DNA of 30,307 bases from an uncultured Demequina sp. (GCA_937925595.1 CALALQ010000481.1:1-30307); one strand, 5' to 3'. Positions 7,621 through 16,689 are shown, numbered from the stretch's first letter. The notes: a model not told the origin generated them from the sequence alone. Numbers and translations: made by a program.

Positions 7621-9608
7621 GCCGCGAGGAGACCCCGCAGCGGGAGGTGCTCGTGGACGCGTGCGGGTGTGAGAGAACGCCGCCGCCTTCCACGGGCGGC
7701 GGCGAGGTCGAGGAGCCGGTCACCCGGCTCTGGCACGTGCGGGAGATCCGGCTGGGTCTGCTCTCCGGCGCCCTGCTCGGCGTTGGGTTCCTCGCCGGAC
7801 TCGGGGGCTGGGAGACGGTGGAGCTGGTGCTGGCCGCAGCGGCGCTGCTGGTGGGCGGGTCCACGTTCGTGCCCGGTGCGCTGCGAAGGCTGGCGCGCGG
7901 CAAGCTCGGCGTCGGCCTGCTGATGACGATCGGCGCCGTGGGCGCCACCCTGCTGGGGCAGGTGGAGGAGGCCGCCGCGCTGGCGTTCCTGTTCTCCCTC
8001 AGCGAGGGACTGGAGGAATACTCCCTGGCCCGGACCCGGCACGGCCTGAGGGCACTGCTGGACCTTGTGCCCAAGGAGGCGACGGTGCTGCGCGGAAGCC
8101 ACGAGGTCGTCCTTGACCCCGCCCAACTGGTGACCGGGGACGTCATGGTGGTCCGTCCGGGCGAGCGGCTGGCGACCGACGGGACCGTGCGCAGCGGCCG
8201 CAGCAGCCTGGACACCTCGGCCATCACCGGGGAGTCCATGCCGGTGGAGACCGGGCCCGGTCAGGAGGTCTTCGCCGGATCGATCAACGGCACCGGCGCC
8301 CTGGAGGTCAAGGTGACCTCCACCGCGCAGGACAACTCCCTGGCCCGTATCGTGCACGTGGTCGAGACCGAGCAGTCCCGCCGCGGCGCCACCCAGCGGC
8401 TCGCGGACCGGATCGCCCGCCCGCTGGTGCCTGGCATCCTCGTCGCCGCCGTCCTGACCGCGCTGCTCGGCACCCTCCTCGATGACCCGTCGGTCTGGGT
8501 GCACCGGGCCCTGGTCATGGTCGTGGCCGCCTCCCCGTGCGCGTTGGCGATCTCGGTGCCGGTCACCGCGGTGGCCTCAATCGGGGCGGCGAGCCGCCGC
8601 GGAATCCTGATCAAGGGCGGTGCGGCGATGGAGGCACTGGGCAGGGTCCGCACCGTGGCCCTGGACAAGACCGGCACGCTGACCCGTAACCGGCCGGCCG
8701 TCGTCGACGTCGCTACCGCACCAGGGAACAACCGGGACCAGGTGCTGGGGTGGGCGGCCGCCCTGGAGGCGCGCAGCGAGCACCCGCTGGCCGCAGCCAT
8801 CCTGGCCGCCACCGCCACGGTGCCCGCCGCGAAGGACGTGCAGGCCGTGGTCGGCGCCGGTCTGGTCGGCACCGTCGACGGTGCGCGGGTCCGGCTCGGC
8901 AGACCCGGCTGGGTCACCCCCGGCGACCTGGCAGGTGATGTGGCGCGCATGCAGCAGGCCGGCGCGACCGCGGTCGTGGTTGAGGTCGACGGCCACCCGG
9001 CCGGCGCCATCGCGGTCCGGGACGAACTGCGGCCCGAGGCCGCCGAGGTCATCGCCCGCTTCGCCGACCACGGCTACACCGTGGTGATGCTGACCGGGGA
9101 CAACCAGGTCACCGCACGGGCCCTGGCCGCCGAGGCCGGCATCGAGCAGGTGCACGCCGACCTGCGCCCGGAAGACAAGTCCCAGGTGGTCACCGGCCTG
9201 CGCACCCAGGGGCCGACCGCGATGGTCGGCGACGGTGTCAATGATGCACCCGCGTTGGCCACCGCGGACGTCGGCGTCGCGATGGGCGCGATGGGCACCG
9301 ACGTCGCGATCGAGACCGCCGACGTCGCCCTCATGGGTGATGACCTGCGGCTGCTGCCGTACGCGTTCGAGCACGCCCACCGCACCCGCGCCATCATGCT
9401 GCAGAACGTCGTGGTCTCCCTCGCCCTGATCGCGGCCCTGATCCCGCTGGCCCTATTCGGCGTTCTGGGTCTGGCTGCGGTCGTCCTGGTCCACGAGCTG
9501 GCCGAGGTCCTCGTCATCGCCAACGGTGTCCGTGCCGGCCGCAGCAGACACCTCGCCGCCCCCGGCGCGGCGCAGGACCGTACCCACCTGGAAGGAGCTC
9601 GCGCATGA
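7617..9608 (+). CDS. Heavy-metal-translocating P1B-type ATPase
   Basis: A 663-residue inner-membrane metal exporter. Motifs in order: TGES at 204-207 (actuator), SPC at 306-308 (transmembrane metal site), DKTGT at 350-354 (phosphorylated Asp), HP at 389-390, TGDN at 493-496, GDGVND at 538-543 and a C-terminal membrane motif HELAE at 626-630. The usual N-terminal HMA domain is missing; instead there is a short tail with CGC at about 16-18. SPC rather than CPC is typical of the P1B-4 (Co/Zn/Fe) class, whereas the CmtR-like neighbour suggests Cd/Pb/Zn, so the substrate is open. The start is GTG 7617, overlapping the repressor stop and preceded by AGGAGG. Confidence 0.92.
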   Translation: MSREETPQREVLVDACGCERTPPPSTGGGEVEEPVTRLWHVREIRLGLLSGALLGVGFLAGLGGWETVELVLAAAALLVGGSTFVPGALRRLARGKLGVGLLMTIGAVGATLLGQVEEAAALAFLFSLSEGLEEYSLARTRHGLRALLDLVPKEATVLRGSHEVVLDPAQLVTGDVMVVRPGERLATDGTVRSGRSSLDTSAITGESMPVETGPGQEVFAGSINGTGALEVKVTSTAQDNSLARIVHVVETEQSRRGATQRLADRIARPLVPGILVAAVLTALLGTLLDDPSVWVHRALVMVVAASPCALAISVPVTAVASIGAASRRGILIKGGAAMEALGRVRTVALDKTGTLTRNRPAVVDVATAPGNNRDQVLGWAAALEARSEHPLAAAILAATATVPAAKDVQAVVGAGLVGTVDGARVRLGRPGWVTPGDLAGDVARMQQAGATAVVVEVDGHPAGAIAVRDELRPEAAEVIARFADHGYTVVMLTGDNQVTARALAAEAGIEQVHADLRPEDKSQVVTGLRTQGPTAMVGDGVNDAPALATADVGVAMGAMGTDVAIETADVALMGDDLRLLPYAFEHAHRTRAIMLQNVVVSLALIAALIPLALFGVLGLAAVVLVHELAEVLVIANGVRAGRSRHLAAPGAAQDRTHLEGARA

Positions 9609-10519
9609 GCGCAGGCCACAACCACGGAAGCGTCACCACCCACCGCGGCCCGCTGGTGGTCGCGTTCGCGATCACCTCGACCATCTTGGTCGCCGAGGTC
9701 ATCGGGGCGTTGTGGACCGGCTCTCTGGCTCTGCTGGTCGACGCAGGGCACATGTTTACCGACGCCGCCGGGCTGGGCATGGCTCTGATCGCCGCGTCGC
9801 TGGCCCTGCGCCCGCCAACACCCGAGCGGACGTGGGGGTTCCGCCGGGCCGAGGTACTCGCCGCGGGAGCCCAGGCCACTGTGCTGCTCGGGGTCGGGCT
9901 CTACGCTTTCGTCGAGGGCGTCCGCCGCCTGTACGAACCGCACGAGGTCAGCTCCACCGGCTTGCTCATCTTCGGTATCGTCGGCCTCGCCGGAAACATC
10001 GTCTCCATGCTGGTCCTCAGCTCCGGACGTGTCGCCAACCTCAACATGCGCGCCGCGTTCCTGGAGGTCGTCAACGACGCCCTGGGGTCGGTGGCCGTCA
10101 TCATCAGCGCGATCATCATCACCACCACCGGGTGGGTCCGCATCGACGCCATCACCGGAATGCTCATTGCCGCCCTCATCGTGCCCCGCGCCATCACCAT
10201 CCTGCGAGAGGCCGGCCACATCCTGCTGGAGTCCACACCCAAGGGGCTGAACCTGGACGACGTCCGCGCCCACGTGCTCGCGGTGCGGCACGTGCAGGAC
10301 GTACACGACCTGCATGCCTCCACCATCGCCACCGGCCTACCCGTGCTGACGGCTCACGTCGTCCTGGACGAGGCGTGCTTCACCGACGGTCACGCCGCCG
10401 AGATGTTGGCCCACCTCCAGGACTGCGTGGCCGAACACTTCGACGTCAGCATCGAGCACTCCACTTTCCAGCTCGAACCACCCGGACACGCCGACCGCGA
10501 GCACACCGCCCACGCCTGA
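9605..10519 (+). CDS. Cation diffusion facilitator (CzcD/ZitB-like) metal efflux protein
   Basis: A 304-residue membrane antiporter exporting divalent cations (Zn/Cd/Co) in exchange for protons. The TM2 site is DAGHMFTDA (His49, Asp53). The TM5 site is FLEVVNDALGS, in which Asp158 is kept but the usual His is replaced by Glu154. Six transmembrane segments lie at about residues 17-37, 42-66, 86-106, 119-140, 152-172 and 180-196, followed by a cytoplasmic domain (LLESTPKGLNLDDV onward). Short His-containing ends (GHNHG, HADREHTAH) may bind metal. It overlaps the ATPase by four bases (ATGA), completing one operon under the ArsR-type repressor. Confidence 0.92.
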   Translation: MSAGHNHGSVTTHRGPLVVAFAITSTILVAEVIGALWTGSLALLVDAGHMFTDAAGLGMALIAASLALRPPTPERTWGFRRAEVLAAGAQATVLLGVGLYAFVEGVRRLYEPHEVSSTGLLIFGIVGLAGNIVSMLVLSSGRVANLNMRAAFLEVVNDALGSVAVIISAIIITTTGWVRIDAITGMLIAALIVPRAITILREAGHILLESTPKGLNLDDVRAHVLAVRHVQDVHDLHASTIATGLPVLTAHVVLDEACFTDGHAAEMLAHLQDCVAEHFDVSIEHSTFQLEPPGHADREHTAHA

Positions 10520-10543
10520 CCAACTCCTCGGGTCGGCATGCGC

Positions 10544-10610
10544 CTAGATGACGCACGTACTCGAGACTCACGTCCAAGAAGGTCTCGTCCTCGGGGCTGC
10601 CCGGGGGTCT
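10544..10610 (-). repeat. Possible degenerate partial copy of ssrA
   Basis: CTAGATGACGC at 10544-10554 recurs at 10839-10849 inside ssrA in the same orientation. A second match (TCGGGGCT) follows at nearly the same distance in both (48 versus 50 bases). The bases between match poorly. It may be a decayed fragment left by recombination next to ssrA, or chance. Confidence 0.25.
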
Positions 10611-10620
10611 TCGAGGCGTG

Positions 10621-10656
10621 AAAGCAAAAAGCCCCTGCCAGCGAGCTGGCAGGGGC
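10621..10656 (-). terminator. Intrinsic terminator of ssrA
   Basis: GCCCCTGCCAG-CTCG-CTGGCAGGGGC, an 11-base perfect stem with a four-base loop, followed on the minus strand by TTTTTGCTTT. It starts eight bases after the tmRNA CCA end. It also faces the convergent CDF gene and may stop readthrough from that side. Confidence 0.9.
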
Positions 10657-10663
10657 CACAGGG

Positions 10664-11032
10664 TGGTGGAGATGGCGGGAATCGAACCCGCGTCCGCATG
10701 TTCCATGGCAGGGCTTCTCCGGGCGCAGCCTGAAGAAGTATTTCTCGGCCCCTCCCCGCTATCAGGCGAGTTGGGAGTGGGCCCAGTCACGGTGTGAAGT
10801 CCCGGCCGCCGCCGTGACGCCGGCGGCCAGCAAGTTCTCTAGATGACGCCAGGAACTAGGTCGAGAACGAACCTAGGCTGACGGACTTCGGGGCTCGCTT
10901 AGGCAGCGAGGGCGAAGTCGGTGCGCTTGGAATCGGCACCTATTGGTTTGCTGGGGGCGTTGACAAGATAACCCAGCATCCTTGGCCCGCTTCCCCTGCG
11001 ATGAAAAACACGCGTCGAAACCGATCATCCCC
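10664..11032 (-). ncRNA. ssrA: Transfer-messenger RNA (tmRNA)
   Basis: A 369-base RNA that rescues stalled ribosomes with SmpB and tags nascent peptides for proteolysis. The 5' end GGGGATGATCGG pairs with CATCTCC before the 3' ACCA to form the alanine-type acceptor stem. The T-arm GCGGGTTCGATTCCCGC is intact. The tag frame (10899-10937) starts at a GCC resume codon and reads ADSKRTDFALAA, then TAA. GC-rich pseudoknot segments follow the tag. A TACAAT -10 lies 19 bases upstream of the mature 5' end, implying a short leader removed by RNase P. The gene is separated from smpB by the DUF2207 gene. The metal module abuts its 3' side. Confidence 0.97.
10899..10937 (-). other. tmRNA tag-peptide reading frame
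   Basis: Twelve codons from the GCC resume codon to TAA encode ADSKRTDFALAA. The ALAA end is the usual ClpXP/ClpC recognition tail. ClpS, whose gene is at 551-838, is not required for this C-terminal degron. Confidence 0.9.
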
Positions 11033-11051
11033 TATGCAGTTGTGCGTATCC

Positions 11052-11057
11052 ATTGTA
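11052..11057 (-). promoter_or_regulatory. -10 element of the ssrA promoter
   Basis: TACAAT on the minus strand, a near-consensus hexamer in the 53-base gap between the DUF2207 stop and ssrA. No good -35 is seen at 16-18 bases; the corresponding position reads TATCGG. Confidence 0.55.
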
Positions 11058-11085
11058 CCTGGGGCGAGGGCGCGCCGATAGGGCC

Positions 11086-12966
11086 CTACCAGCCGCCGCC
11101 ACCGCCGCCACCGCCACCGCCGCCGGAGAAGCCCCCTCCGCCCCCGCCTCCCCCGCTGAAGCCGGAGTCGCCGCTGGAGCCGGGCGTGGGGGCCGACATC
11201 GCCGAGGCCGCCTGCGACGTGAAGTCGGCAATCGACCGCGTGAGGCCGGTCCCCGCGGACCAGAACGAGCCGGTGGTGAAGCCCACCATCCAGTCGGGAT
11301 CGCGCACGGGGTAGCCCTGATCCGCGAAGTTCTTGAACTTCTTGGTCCACTCCTCCGTGATGCCGAACGCGATGGCGTACGGCAGGTATCGAGAGAAGAT
11401 GTCCTCCTTCTCGTTGAGGCGGAGCTGATTCGCCTCTGCGGTGCGCAGGAACAGTTCGAACCCCTTGGACTCCGCGAGCACGCGTGAACCTTCTGCCTTG
11501 CGGGCGGGTGCCGCGCGGTGGGTCGCGATCAGCACGGTGCCCAGGAGGATCAGTGGAATGGTGGCAATCACAGATCCGCCGATGCTGGCCACAAAGAACG
11601 AGCCGAAGAAGCCGACGACCGCGAGCCCAGTGCCCAGGCATCCCCACGACAGCCGGCTCGCTGCGGGAGACTTCGCATACCAGCCGGACCTCACGGTGTC
11701 CTCATACATCTGGACGCACACTGCCTGCATCGTGGACGCGAAGGTGGTCCTGAGCGTCGAGAGCCGCACCGAGTCACGGTCCTTGAAGATGCCGTCGAAG
11801 AGCATGCCCTCGTACTTGAGCATCGTGGAATCGGAGTTCTTGAGCTTCACCAGCCGGTAGTCCGCGGTCGCCACTGCCTCAATGCGCAGATAACCGCGCA
11901 CCGCGAGATCAACGACTGTCGCGGCCACGTCCTCAGCATCGGCCTTCTCATCCCACAGCGTGCCGATCAGTCCCGGCCTCACGCCCTTGGGCGGGTCGAA
12001 CCGGACGGCTACCGCGGGACCGTGGCGCATAGTGCGGGTGGCGCTGGCCTCGGCGAACGTGGGCGTCAATCCCGGAGTGAGGCCCACGTAGTACTCGTCC
12101 CTAGTAGCCCGCCACAGCGCGCGACCGATGGCCGCCCCGCCAACCACCAGGATGACGAGGCCAGCGATTCCCCAGCCGGGAGCTGGGCGGAAGGCGCGCG
12201 CCACGTCGCTCGCGAGCTCGAGTTCGGGGGTCGTGTTGAAGCTGCCAGAGGGGTACAGCACGTCGATGGTGAGCGGCTCGCCCGGCGTGAGCGACCGGTG
12301 GGCGAAACTCGCGCGGGCTCCCTCGTGGCTGGCCGAGTCACATGACGTCGCGGCACCCGTCGCTCCCGCGAAGCACTGGGACGCGATCGCGTCGACTGGA
12401 GAGGTCACCGTGATGAGCACATTGGAGATGGGTATCACCCATCGGTCACCGATCGCATTCCAATAGAACTCGTCTGCCTCGATGGCTTCGCTCTCGCCCG
12501 GCGGCACAGCATCGTCCACCCCATTCATCACCTGACCGATGGTGTACGTCAGCGTGTACGTCTGCACGCCGGAGACGTTGCCGATGTTCTCGTCGCCTAC
12601 TCGCACCTCGAGCCAGTAGTCCCCGCGGGTCAGGTACACCTTGGCGGGCGCACCCGTGGAGCTCGACGCCTCCACATCGCGAATGTCGTACACGCGGTTG
12701 TAGGTGCCGTCATAGCCCTGGCGCGTGGGGAACAGGAAGTACGGACCGTGACCTGGGTCGTTGCCGAAGTCGAAGTCGATCTCCAGCGTGACCTTGACTG
12801 AGCCGTCGGGCTGCAGATCGAAGGTCTGGTCCCAGCGGGTGATCTGGTTGCCGAGCGTCGTGGTGGTGGACGGGAACGTGTCGTCGGCACCAGCGCCCGA
12901 CGCTGGCAACAGCAGGCAGACAAAGGCCAGGAGGAGTGTGGAGAGCCACTTCATGCCCCCCATCAT
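11086..12966 (-). CDS. DUF2207 domain-containing membrane protein
   Basis: 626 residues. The N-terminus (MKWLSTLLLAFVCLLLPASGAGA) is a signal peptide. A beta-rich extracellular DUF2207 domain follows (about residues 30-260), then a membrane segment (GWGIAGLVILVVGGAAIG). A cytoplasmic region (about 300-450) contains LIGTLWDEKADAEDVAATVVDLAVRGYLRI. A second hydrophobic pair follows (FFGSFFVASIGGSVIATIPLILLGTVL), then a conserved part (YLPYAIAFGI, FTTGSFWSAG) and a Gly-rich tail ending in W. The tail is the usual end of this family, whose function is unknown. ATG 12966 lies 11 bases after smpB; ATG 12954 is an alternative start. Confidence 0.88.
   Translation of the reverse strand: MMGGMKWLSTLLLAFVCLLLPASGAGADDTFPSTTTTLGNQITRWDQTFDLQPDGSVKVTLEIDFDFGNDPGHGPYFLFPTRQGYDGTYNRVYDIRDVEASSSTGAPAKVYLTRGDYWLEVRVGDENIGNVSGVQTYTLTYTIGQVMNGVDDAVPPGESEAIEADEFYWNAIGDRWVIPISNVLITVTSPVDAIASQCFAGATGAATSCDSASHEGARASFAHRSLTPGEPLTIDVLYPSGSFNTTPELELASDVARAFRPAPGWGIAGLVILVVGGAAIGRALWRATRDEYYVGLTPGLTPTFAEASATRTMRHGPAVAVRFDPPKGVRPGLIGTLWDEKADAEDVAATVVDLAVRGYLRIEAVATADYRLVKLKNSDSTMLKYEGMLFDGIFKDRDSVRLSTLRTTFASTMQAVCVQMYEDTVRSGWYAKSPAASRLSWGCLGTGLAVVGFFGSFFVASIGGSVIATIPLILLGTVLIATHRAAPARKAEGSRVLAESKGFELFLRTAEANQLRLNEKEDIFSRYLPYAIAFGITEEWTKKFKNFADQGYPVRDPDWMVGFTTGSFWSAGTGLTRSIADFTSQAASAMSAPTPGSSGDSGFSGGGGGGGGFSGGGGGGGGGGGW
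11090..11160. repeat. CCG/CCA simple repeat encoding the poly-glycine tail
   Basis: Near-continuous CCGCCACCG-type triplets code, on the minus strand, for two glycine runs of eight and eleven residues separated by FS. Such tracts are prone to replication slippage and length change. Confidence 0.75.
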
Positions 12967-12977
12967 GCCCGGGAAGG

Positions 12978-13442
12978 TCAGCGGCGCGCGTTCATGGCGC
13001 GCTCAGCCTCGCGGGCGTCCTGCTTCTCCTTGAGCGTCTGGCGCTTGTCGTAGAGCTTCTTGCCTCGCGCGAGAGCGATCTCGATCTTGGCGCGGCCGTT
13101 CACGAAATACAGGCGCAAGGGCACGATCGTGTGGCCCTTTTCGCGAGTGCGGATCAGGAGTTCGTCGATCTCCTCGTGGTGCAGCAGCAGCTTGCGCTTG
13201 CGCCGTGGAGCGTGGTTGGTCCAGGTCCCCTGCGTGTACTCGGGAATGTGGACGTTCTCGAGCCATGCCTCGTTGTGATCGATCGAGATGTAGCCATCCG
13301 TGATCGACGCACGACCCTGGCGCAGCGCCTTGACCTCGGTGCCGCTGAGGACGATTCCCGCCTCGTAGGTCTGGTCGATGAAGTAGTCGTGGCGCGCCGC
13401 TCGGTTGGTCGCCACGACCTTCAACGATTCGTTCTTGGCCAT
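12978..13442 (-). CDS. smpB: SsrA-binding protein SmpB
   Basis: A 154-residue basic protein that binds tmRNA and brings it to stalled ribosomes. Typical motifs are [66 protein letters not shown] and the C-terminal tail [16 protein letters not shown], which mimics a codon-anticodon helix in the decoding centre. The start is ATG 13442 with a near-perfect Shine-Dalgarno sequence AAGGAGGTG. It lies downstream of the ftsE-ftsX-M23 genes in the same direction, a common actinobacterial order, and upstream of ssrA with one gene between. Confidence 0.97.
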   Translation of the reverse strand: MAKNESLKVVATNRAARHDYFIDQTYEAGIVLSGTEVKALRQGRASITDGYISIDHNEAWLENVHIPEYTQGTWTNHAPRRKRKLLLHHEEIDELLIRTREKGHTIVPLRLYFVNGRAKIEIALARGKKLYDKRQTLKEKQDAREAERAMNARR

Positions 13443-13496
13443 GGCTCACCTCCTTCACTCGTGCGCAAGGCCGAATGAGGAGTCTACCTGCCCCCG

Positions 13497-14822
13497 CTAC
13501 TTGGGGATCGGACCCAGGATGCTCATGGGGTCGACGGTCTTGCCGTTGACGTACACCTCGAAGTGCAGGTGGCACGCCGTGGAGGTTCCCGTGGAACCCG
13601 AGTAGCCGACCAACTGGCCCCTCGTGACGTACTGGCCCTTCTTCACGGCGAAGCGCGAGAGGTGGTTGTAGCTCGTCAGCACGGAGTTTCCCTTGACGAT
13701 GCCGTGGTCGAGCATCACCTGGTTGCCGAACCCGCCCATGGGCTGAGCCCACTCGACGCGACCTTCAGCGGCCGAGTAGATCGCAGTTCCGCAGTACGCA
13801 CGGAAGTCGGTGCCTGCGTGCAGTCGCCAGTAGTGCAGGACGGGGTGATACCTGTTGCCGTAGTTCGACGTGATGTACGGAACCTTCGTGGGGAAGCTCA
13901 AGTAGCCCTTGCCCATGGGCGTGGGGTTGAGGGCGCGCTCCTGTGCGAGCTTCTTCTTGACCAGCTCGAGGATCTTCTTGCGAACCTTCTCCTGCTTGCG
14001 CTCAATCTCCTTCTGCTTGGCGATCGCCTCCGAGCGCTGCTTGGCGAGCTTGGCCTTAAGTTCGGAGAGCTGCTTGAGCGCGGCGTCCACCGCGTCCTTC
14101 TTCTCCTGTGCGGCCTTCTTGGCTGCCCTGGCCTCCTTGACCAGAGCGTCGGCCTCCGCCTTGAGTTCTTCGATGTATTCGCGCACCGCCTCCTGGCGCG
14201 CGCCACGGTTGCGGTTGGTCGCCGCGATCTCCTCGATCTCGTCGAGGGCATTGGCCTGCACGCGGGCGGCGGAACTCTGGGCAGCAAAGCGATTGACGAA
14301 GTCGCTCGACGACTCGGCGCCGAACACCAAGGCGAGCGAGTCGGATCCGCCCGCGTCCATGTACTGCTCGCGGGCGAGAGCTCCAAGGGTGATCTTGAGC
14401 TCTTCGACGCGCGCCTCGTCCTCCTGGATCTGGCGGGCAATCTCCTCGTCGAGGGCGATCGCGGCCTTGAGCTTGTCGGCGACGATCTTCTGCTGCACCT
14501 TCGCAGCGTCGTAGCGCTCGGTGGCCTTCTTGGCTTCGGCCTCGAGGATGGGCAGCTTTGCCTCGAGGCGGACGATCTTGGCGTTGGTCTCGAGGATGGC
14601 GTCGTCGGTGTCTTCGAGATCGTGCTCGAGCTGCTCGAGCTCCTTCTCCATCTGCTTGGCCTTCTTGTTGGCCTTCGCGATCTCGTCGTCGTAATCGGAC
14701 TTGCCGTACACCTGGCTGCTGGCAGGGGGTGCGGCGAGCGCCGCAGAGAAGGCCCACCCGGACACGACAGCCACTGCCAGCAGGGCTGCCAGCACCATGT
14801 AGAACCGGTTGCGCGCGATCAT
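13497..14822 (-). CDS. M23 (LytM) peptidase with coiled coil, FtsEX-associated
   Basis: 441 residues. An N-terminal signal/anchor (residues 8-30) is followed by a long coiled coil (about 45-295) interrupted near residues 150-200 (YMDAGGSDSLALVFGAESSSDFVNR), and then a LytM domain (about 310-435). The zinc-site residues are intact: H335xxxD339 in LHAGTDF and H418xH420 in CHLHFEV, so it is probably an active peptidoglycan endopeptidase. The layout matches EnvC/PcsB/RipC proteins, which FtsEX regulates at the septum through the coiled coil. The start is ATG 14822, overlapping the ftsX stop by four bases (ATGA). Cys344 and Cys417 could form a disulfide. Confidence 0.93.
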   Translation of the reverse strand: MIARNRFYMVLAALLAVAVVSGWAFSAALAAPPASSQVYGKSDYDDEIAKANKKAKQMEKELEQLEHDLEDTDDAILETNAKIVRLEAKLPILEAEAKKATERYDAAKVQQKIVADKLKAAIALDEEIARQIQEDEARVEELKITLGALAREQYMDAGGSDSLALVFGAESSSDFVNRFAAQSSAARVQANALDEIEEIAATNRNRGARQEAVREYIEELKAEADALVKEARAAKKAAQEKKDAVDAALKQLSELKAKLAKQRSEAIAKQKEIERKQEKVRKKILELVKKKLAQERALNPTPMGKGYLSFPTKVPYITSNYGNRYHPVLHYWRLHAGTDFRAYCGTAIYSAAEGRVEWAQPMGGFGNQVMLDHGIVKGNSVLTSYNHLSRFAVKKGQYVTRGQLVGYSGSTGTSTACHLHFEVYVNGKTVDPMSILGPIPK

Positions 14823-15730
14823 GCCCGCGTGTACTTCCCCAGCGTCACGAGCGAGGCGACGGCAGCGAGCAGCACCGCGGTGCCCACGAGGTACGGCGCC
14901 ACAGCGAGCACATCTGATTCGTTCACGTAGGCCACCCATGACACGGATGACTTGAGCCAGTCGCCAACGACGTAGCGAACGGACGCGTAGAGGGCGGCGA
15001 CAGCGAACACGGCACCCAGGGTCGCGGCGACCGCGCCTTCAAGCATGAACGGTGCCTGAATCAGCGTGCGCGACGAACCGACCATGCGCATGATCGTGGT
15101 CTCGCGCCGGCGGCTCAGGGCACTGAGGCGCACCGTGGTGGTGATGAGCAGCATCGCTGCAAGGAGCATGACCGCGGCGAGCGCGGCAGCCACGAGGGTC
15201 GCCGCGTTCAAGAACTTGAACAGCTGGGAGAAGATCTCGCGCTGGTCCTTGACGTTCTCCACGCCCGGCATGCCGGCCACAGCGTCGGCCACTACCTGGA
15301 ATTGCTCAGGATCACTGAGCTTGACGCGATAACTGGACTGCATCTGGTCCGCGGTGAGCATGCCCGCGATTCCTTGGTTGTCCTGCCTCTTGTAGTTCTC
15401 GAAGGCCTCTTCCTTGGATTCGTAGTAGACCTTCTCCACGAGATCCGCGACGGGACCCTCCTCGAGCACCGCGCGGATCGCCTCCTGCTGGTCCGGAGTC
15501 ACCTCGCCTGCCGCGCACGCCTGAGACAGCGAGTTCGCGGGGCACATGAAGACTGAGACCTCGACCTTGCCGTACCAGTCGCTCTTCAGGTCCTGCACCT
15601 GGAGCTGGATGAGCGCGGCAGCGCCAACGAACGTGAGCGACACGAAGGTGACGAGCACGACGGACAGCGCCATCGTCGAGTTGCGACGCAGCCCGTTCGC
15701 GACCTCGGCAAGGATGAATCGCAGCCTCAT
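14819..15730 (-). CDS. ftsX: Permease-like cell division protein FtsX
   Basis: 303 residues with a type VII-like ABC topology: one transmembrane helix (about 19-42), an extracellular domain (about 45-175) and three C-terminal helices (about 180-203, 227-255 and 275-300). FtsX passes FtsE ATP cycles to a peptidoglycan hydrolase outside the cell; here the M23 protein encoded next, with a four-base overlap, is the obvious partner. The extracellular domain carries two cysteines ([12 protein letters not shown]) that could form a disulfide. The start is ATG 15730, overlapping the ftsE stop by four bases. Confidence 0.96.
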   Translation of the reverse strand: MRLRFILAEVANGLRRNSTMALSVVLVTFVSLTFVGAAALIQLQVQDLKSDWYGKVEVSVFMCPANSLSQACAAGEVTPDQQEAIRAVLEEGPVADLVEKVYYESKEEAFENYKRQDNQGIAGMLTADQMQSSYRVKLSDPEQFQVVADAVAGMPGVENVKDQREIFSQLFKFLNAATLVAAALAAVMLLAAMLLITTTVRLSALSRRRETTIMRMVGSSRTLIQAPFMLEGAVAATLGAVFAVAALYASVRYVVGDWLKSSVSWVAYVNESDVLAVAPYLVGTAVLLAAVASLVTLGKYTRA

Positions 15731-16419
15731 ACGCGCTCCAGCCCGTACACGCCGCGGTCCTGGTCACGCACCAGGTGGCCGCCCTTGAGCTCGATGACGC
15801 GCTTGCGCATCTGGTCAACGATCTCGTCGTCGTGCGTCGCCATGAGCACCGTGGTGCCCGTGCGGTTGATGCGGTCAAGCAGTCGCATGATGCCCACGCT
15901 CGTGCCGGGGTCGAGGTTTCCGGTGGGCTCGTCGCACAGCAGAATCGGCGGGTGGTTGACGAACGCGCGCGCGATCGCCACGCGCTGCTGCTCGCCACCT
16001 GACAGCTCATGCGGGAGGCGCTTCTCCTTGCCCGCGAGACCCACGAGCTCAAGCATCTCCGGCACGGCGGAGTTGATGACATGTCGCTTCTTGCCAATCA
16101 CCTGCAGCGCAAACGCGACGTTCTGGTAGACCGTCTTGTTGGGAAGCAGGCGGAAGTCCTGGAACACCGCGCCGATTTCGCGACGCAGCTGCGGCACGCG
16201 CCAGCTGCTCAAGCGGTTGAGGTGCCGTCCCGCGACGTAGATATCGCCCTGCGTGGGACGCTCCTCCCTCAGGATGAGCTTGAGGAAGGTCGACTTGCCC
16301 GAACCGGACGAGCCCACGAGGAAGACAAAGTCTCCCCGCTCGATCTCCACGGAGACGTCATCGAGCGCCGGCTTGGCGCCGCGGGTGTACGTCTTCGAGA
16401 CGCTGTCGAATCTGATCAT
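15727..16419 (-). CDS. ftsE: Cell division ATP-binding protein FtsE
   Basis: 230 residues. Walker [10 protein letters not shown] lies at 36-44, the signature LSGGEQQR at 139-146, Walker B ILLCDEP at 159-165 and His196 in ATHD. Start, length and the conserved N-terminus [11 protein letters not shown] are typical. It forms the ATPase half of FtsEX at the divisome. ftsE, ftsX and the M23 gene are joined by ATGA overlaps and form an operon. prfB is usually directly upstream in Actinobacteria; here an unrelated secreted-protein gene lies between, so ftsE probably has its own promoter in the 270 bases upstream. Confidence 0.97.
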   Translation of the reverse strand: MIRFDSVSKTYTRGAKPALDDVSVEIERGDFVFLVGSSGSGKSTFLKLILREERPTQGDIYVAGRHLNRLSSWRVPQLRREIGAVFQDFRLLPNKTVYQNVAFALQVIGKKRHVINSAVPEMLELVGLAGKEKRLPHELSGGEQQRVAIARAFVNHPPILLCDEPTGNLDPGTSVGIMRLLDRINRTGTTVLMATHDDEIVDQMRKRVIELKGGHLVRDQDRGVYGLERV

Positions 16420-16645
16420 GGTTCGCCGGGGCGCGAGGGGACGGACTCGCGCTTCTATCTAGAGAAACACGCTCCGACGGTACGTCACGTGAGGCGCGCC
16501 GCCACCCTCGGTGTGCGGGTTGTCACACTTGAGCGGCCCGACGCTGCGGCCGGGGCGCGCTTGCGCTCCCCCTCTCGCCGCCCATAGGGACGTGGACCCA
16601 ACTGATCCCTTGAGAAGGTGAGTAGTCACCGCCCTGAGGGACGCA

Positions 16646-16680
16646 GCGTCGGGCGTGGCACTGTGAACCACGCCCGACGC
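16646..16680 (-). terminator. Hairpin downstream of the secreted-protein gene
   Basis: GCGTCGGGCGTGG and CCACGCCCGACGC form a perfect 13-base stem with a nine-base loop, ten bases after the stop at 16690. There is no U-tract. The left arm carries the CAGCGTCGG 9-mer described in the findings. Confidence 0.6.
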
Positions 16681-16689
16681 CGCGTGGCG

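Noticed and set aside
10631..10656. The ssrA terminator as a terminator for the CDF gene on the plus strand
   Set aside because: The stem is symmetrical but no T-tract follows on the plus strand; the T-tract is only on the minus-strand side.
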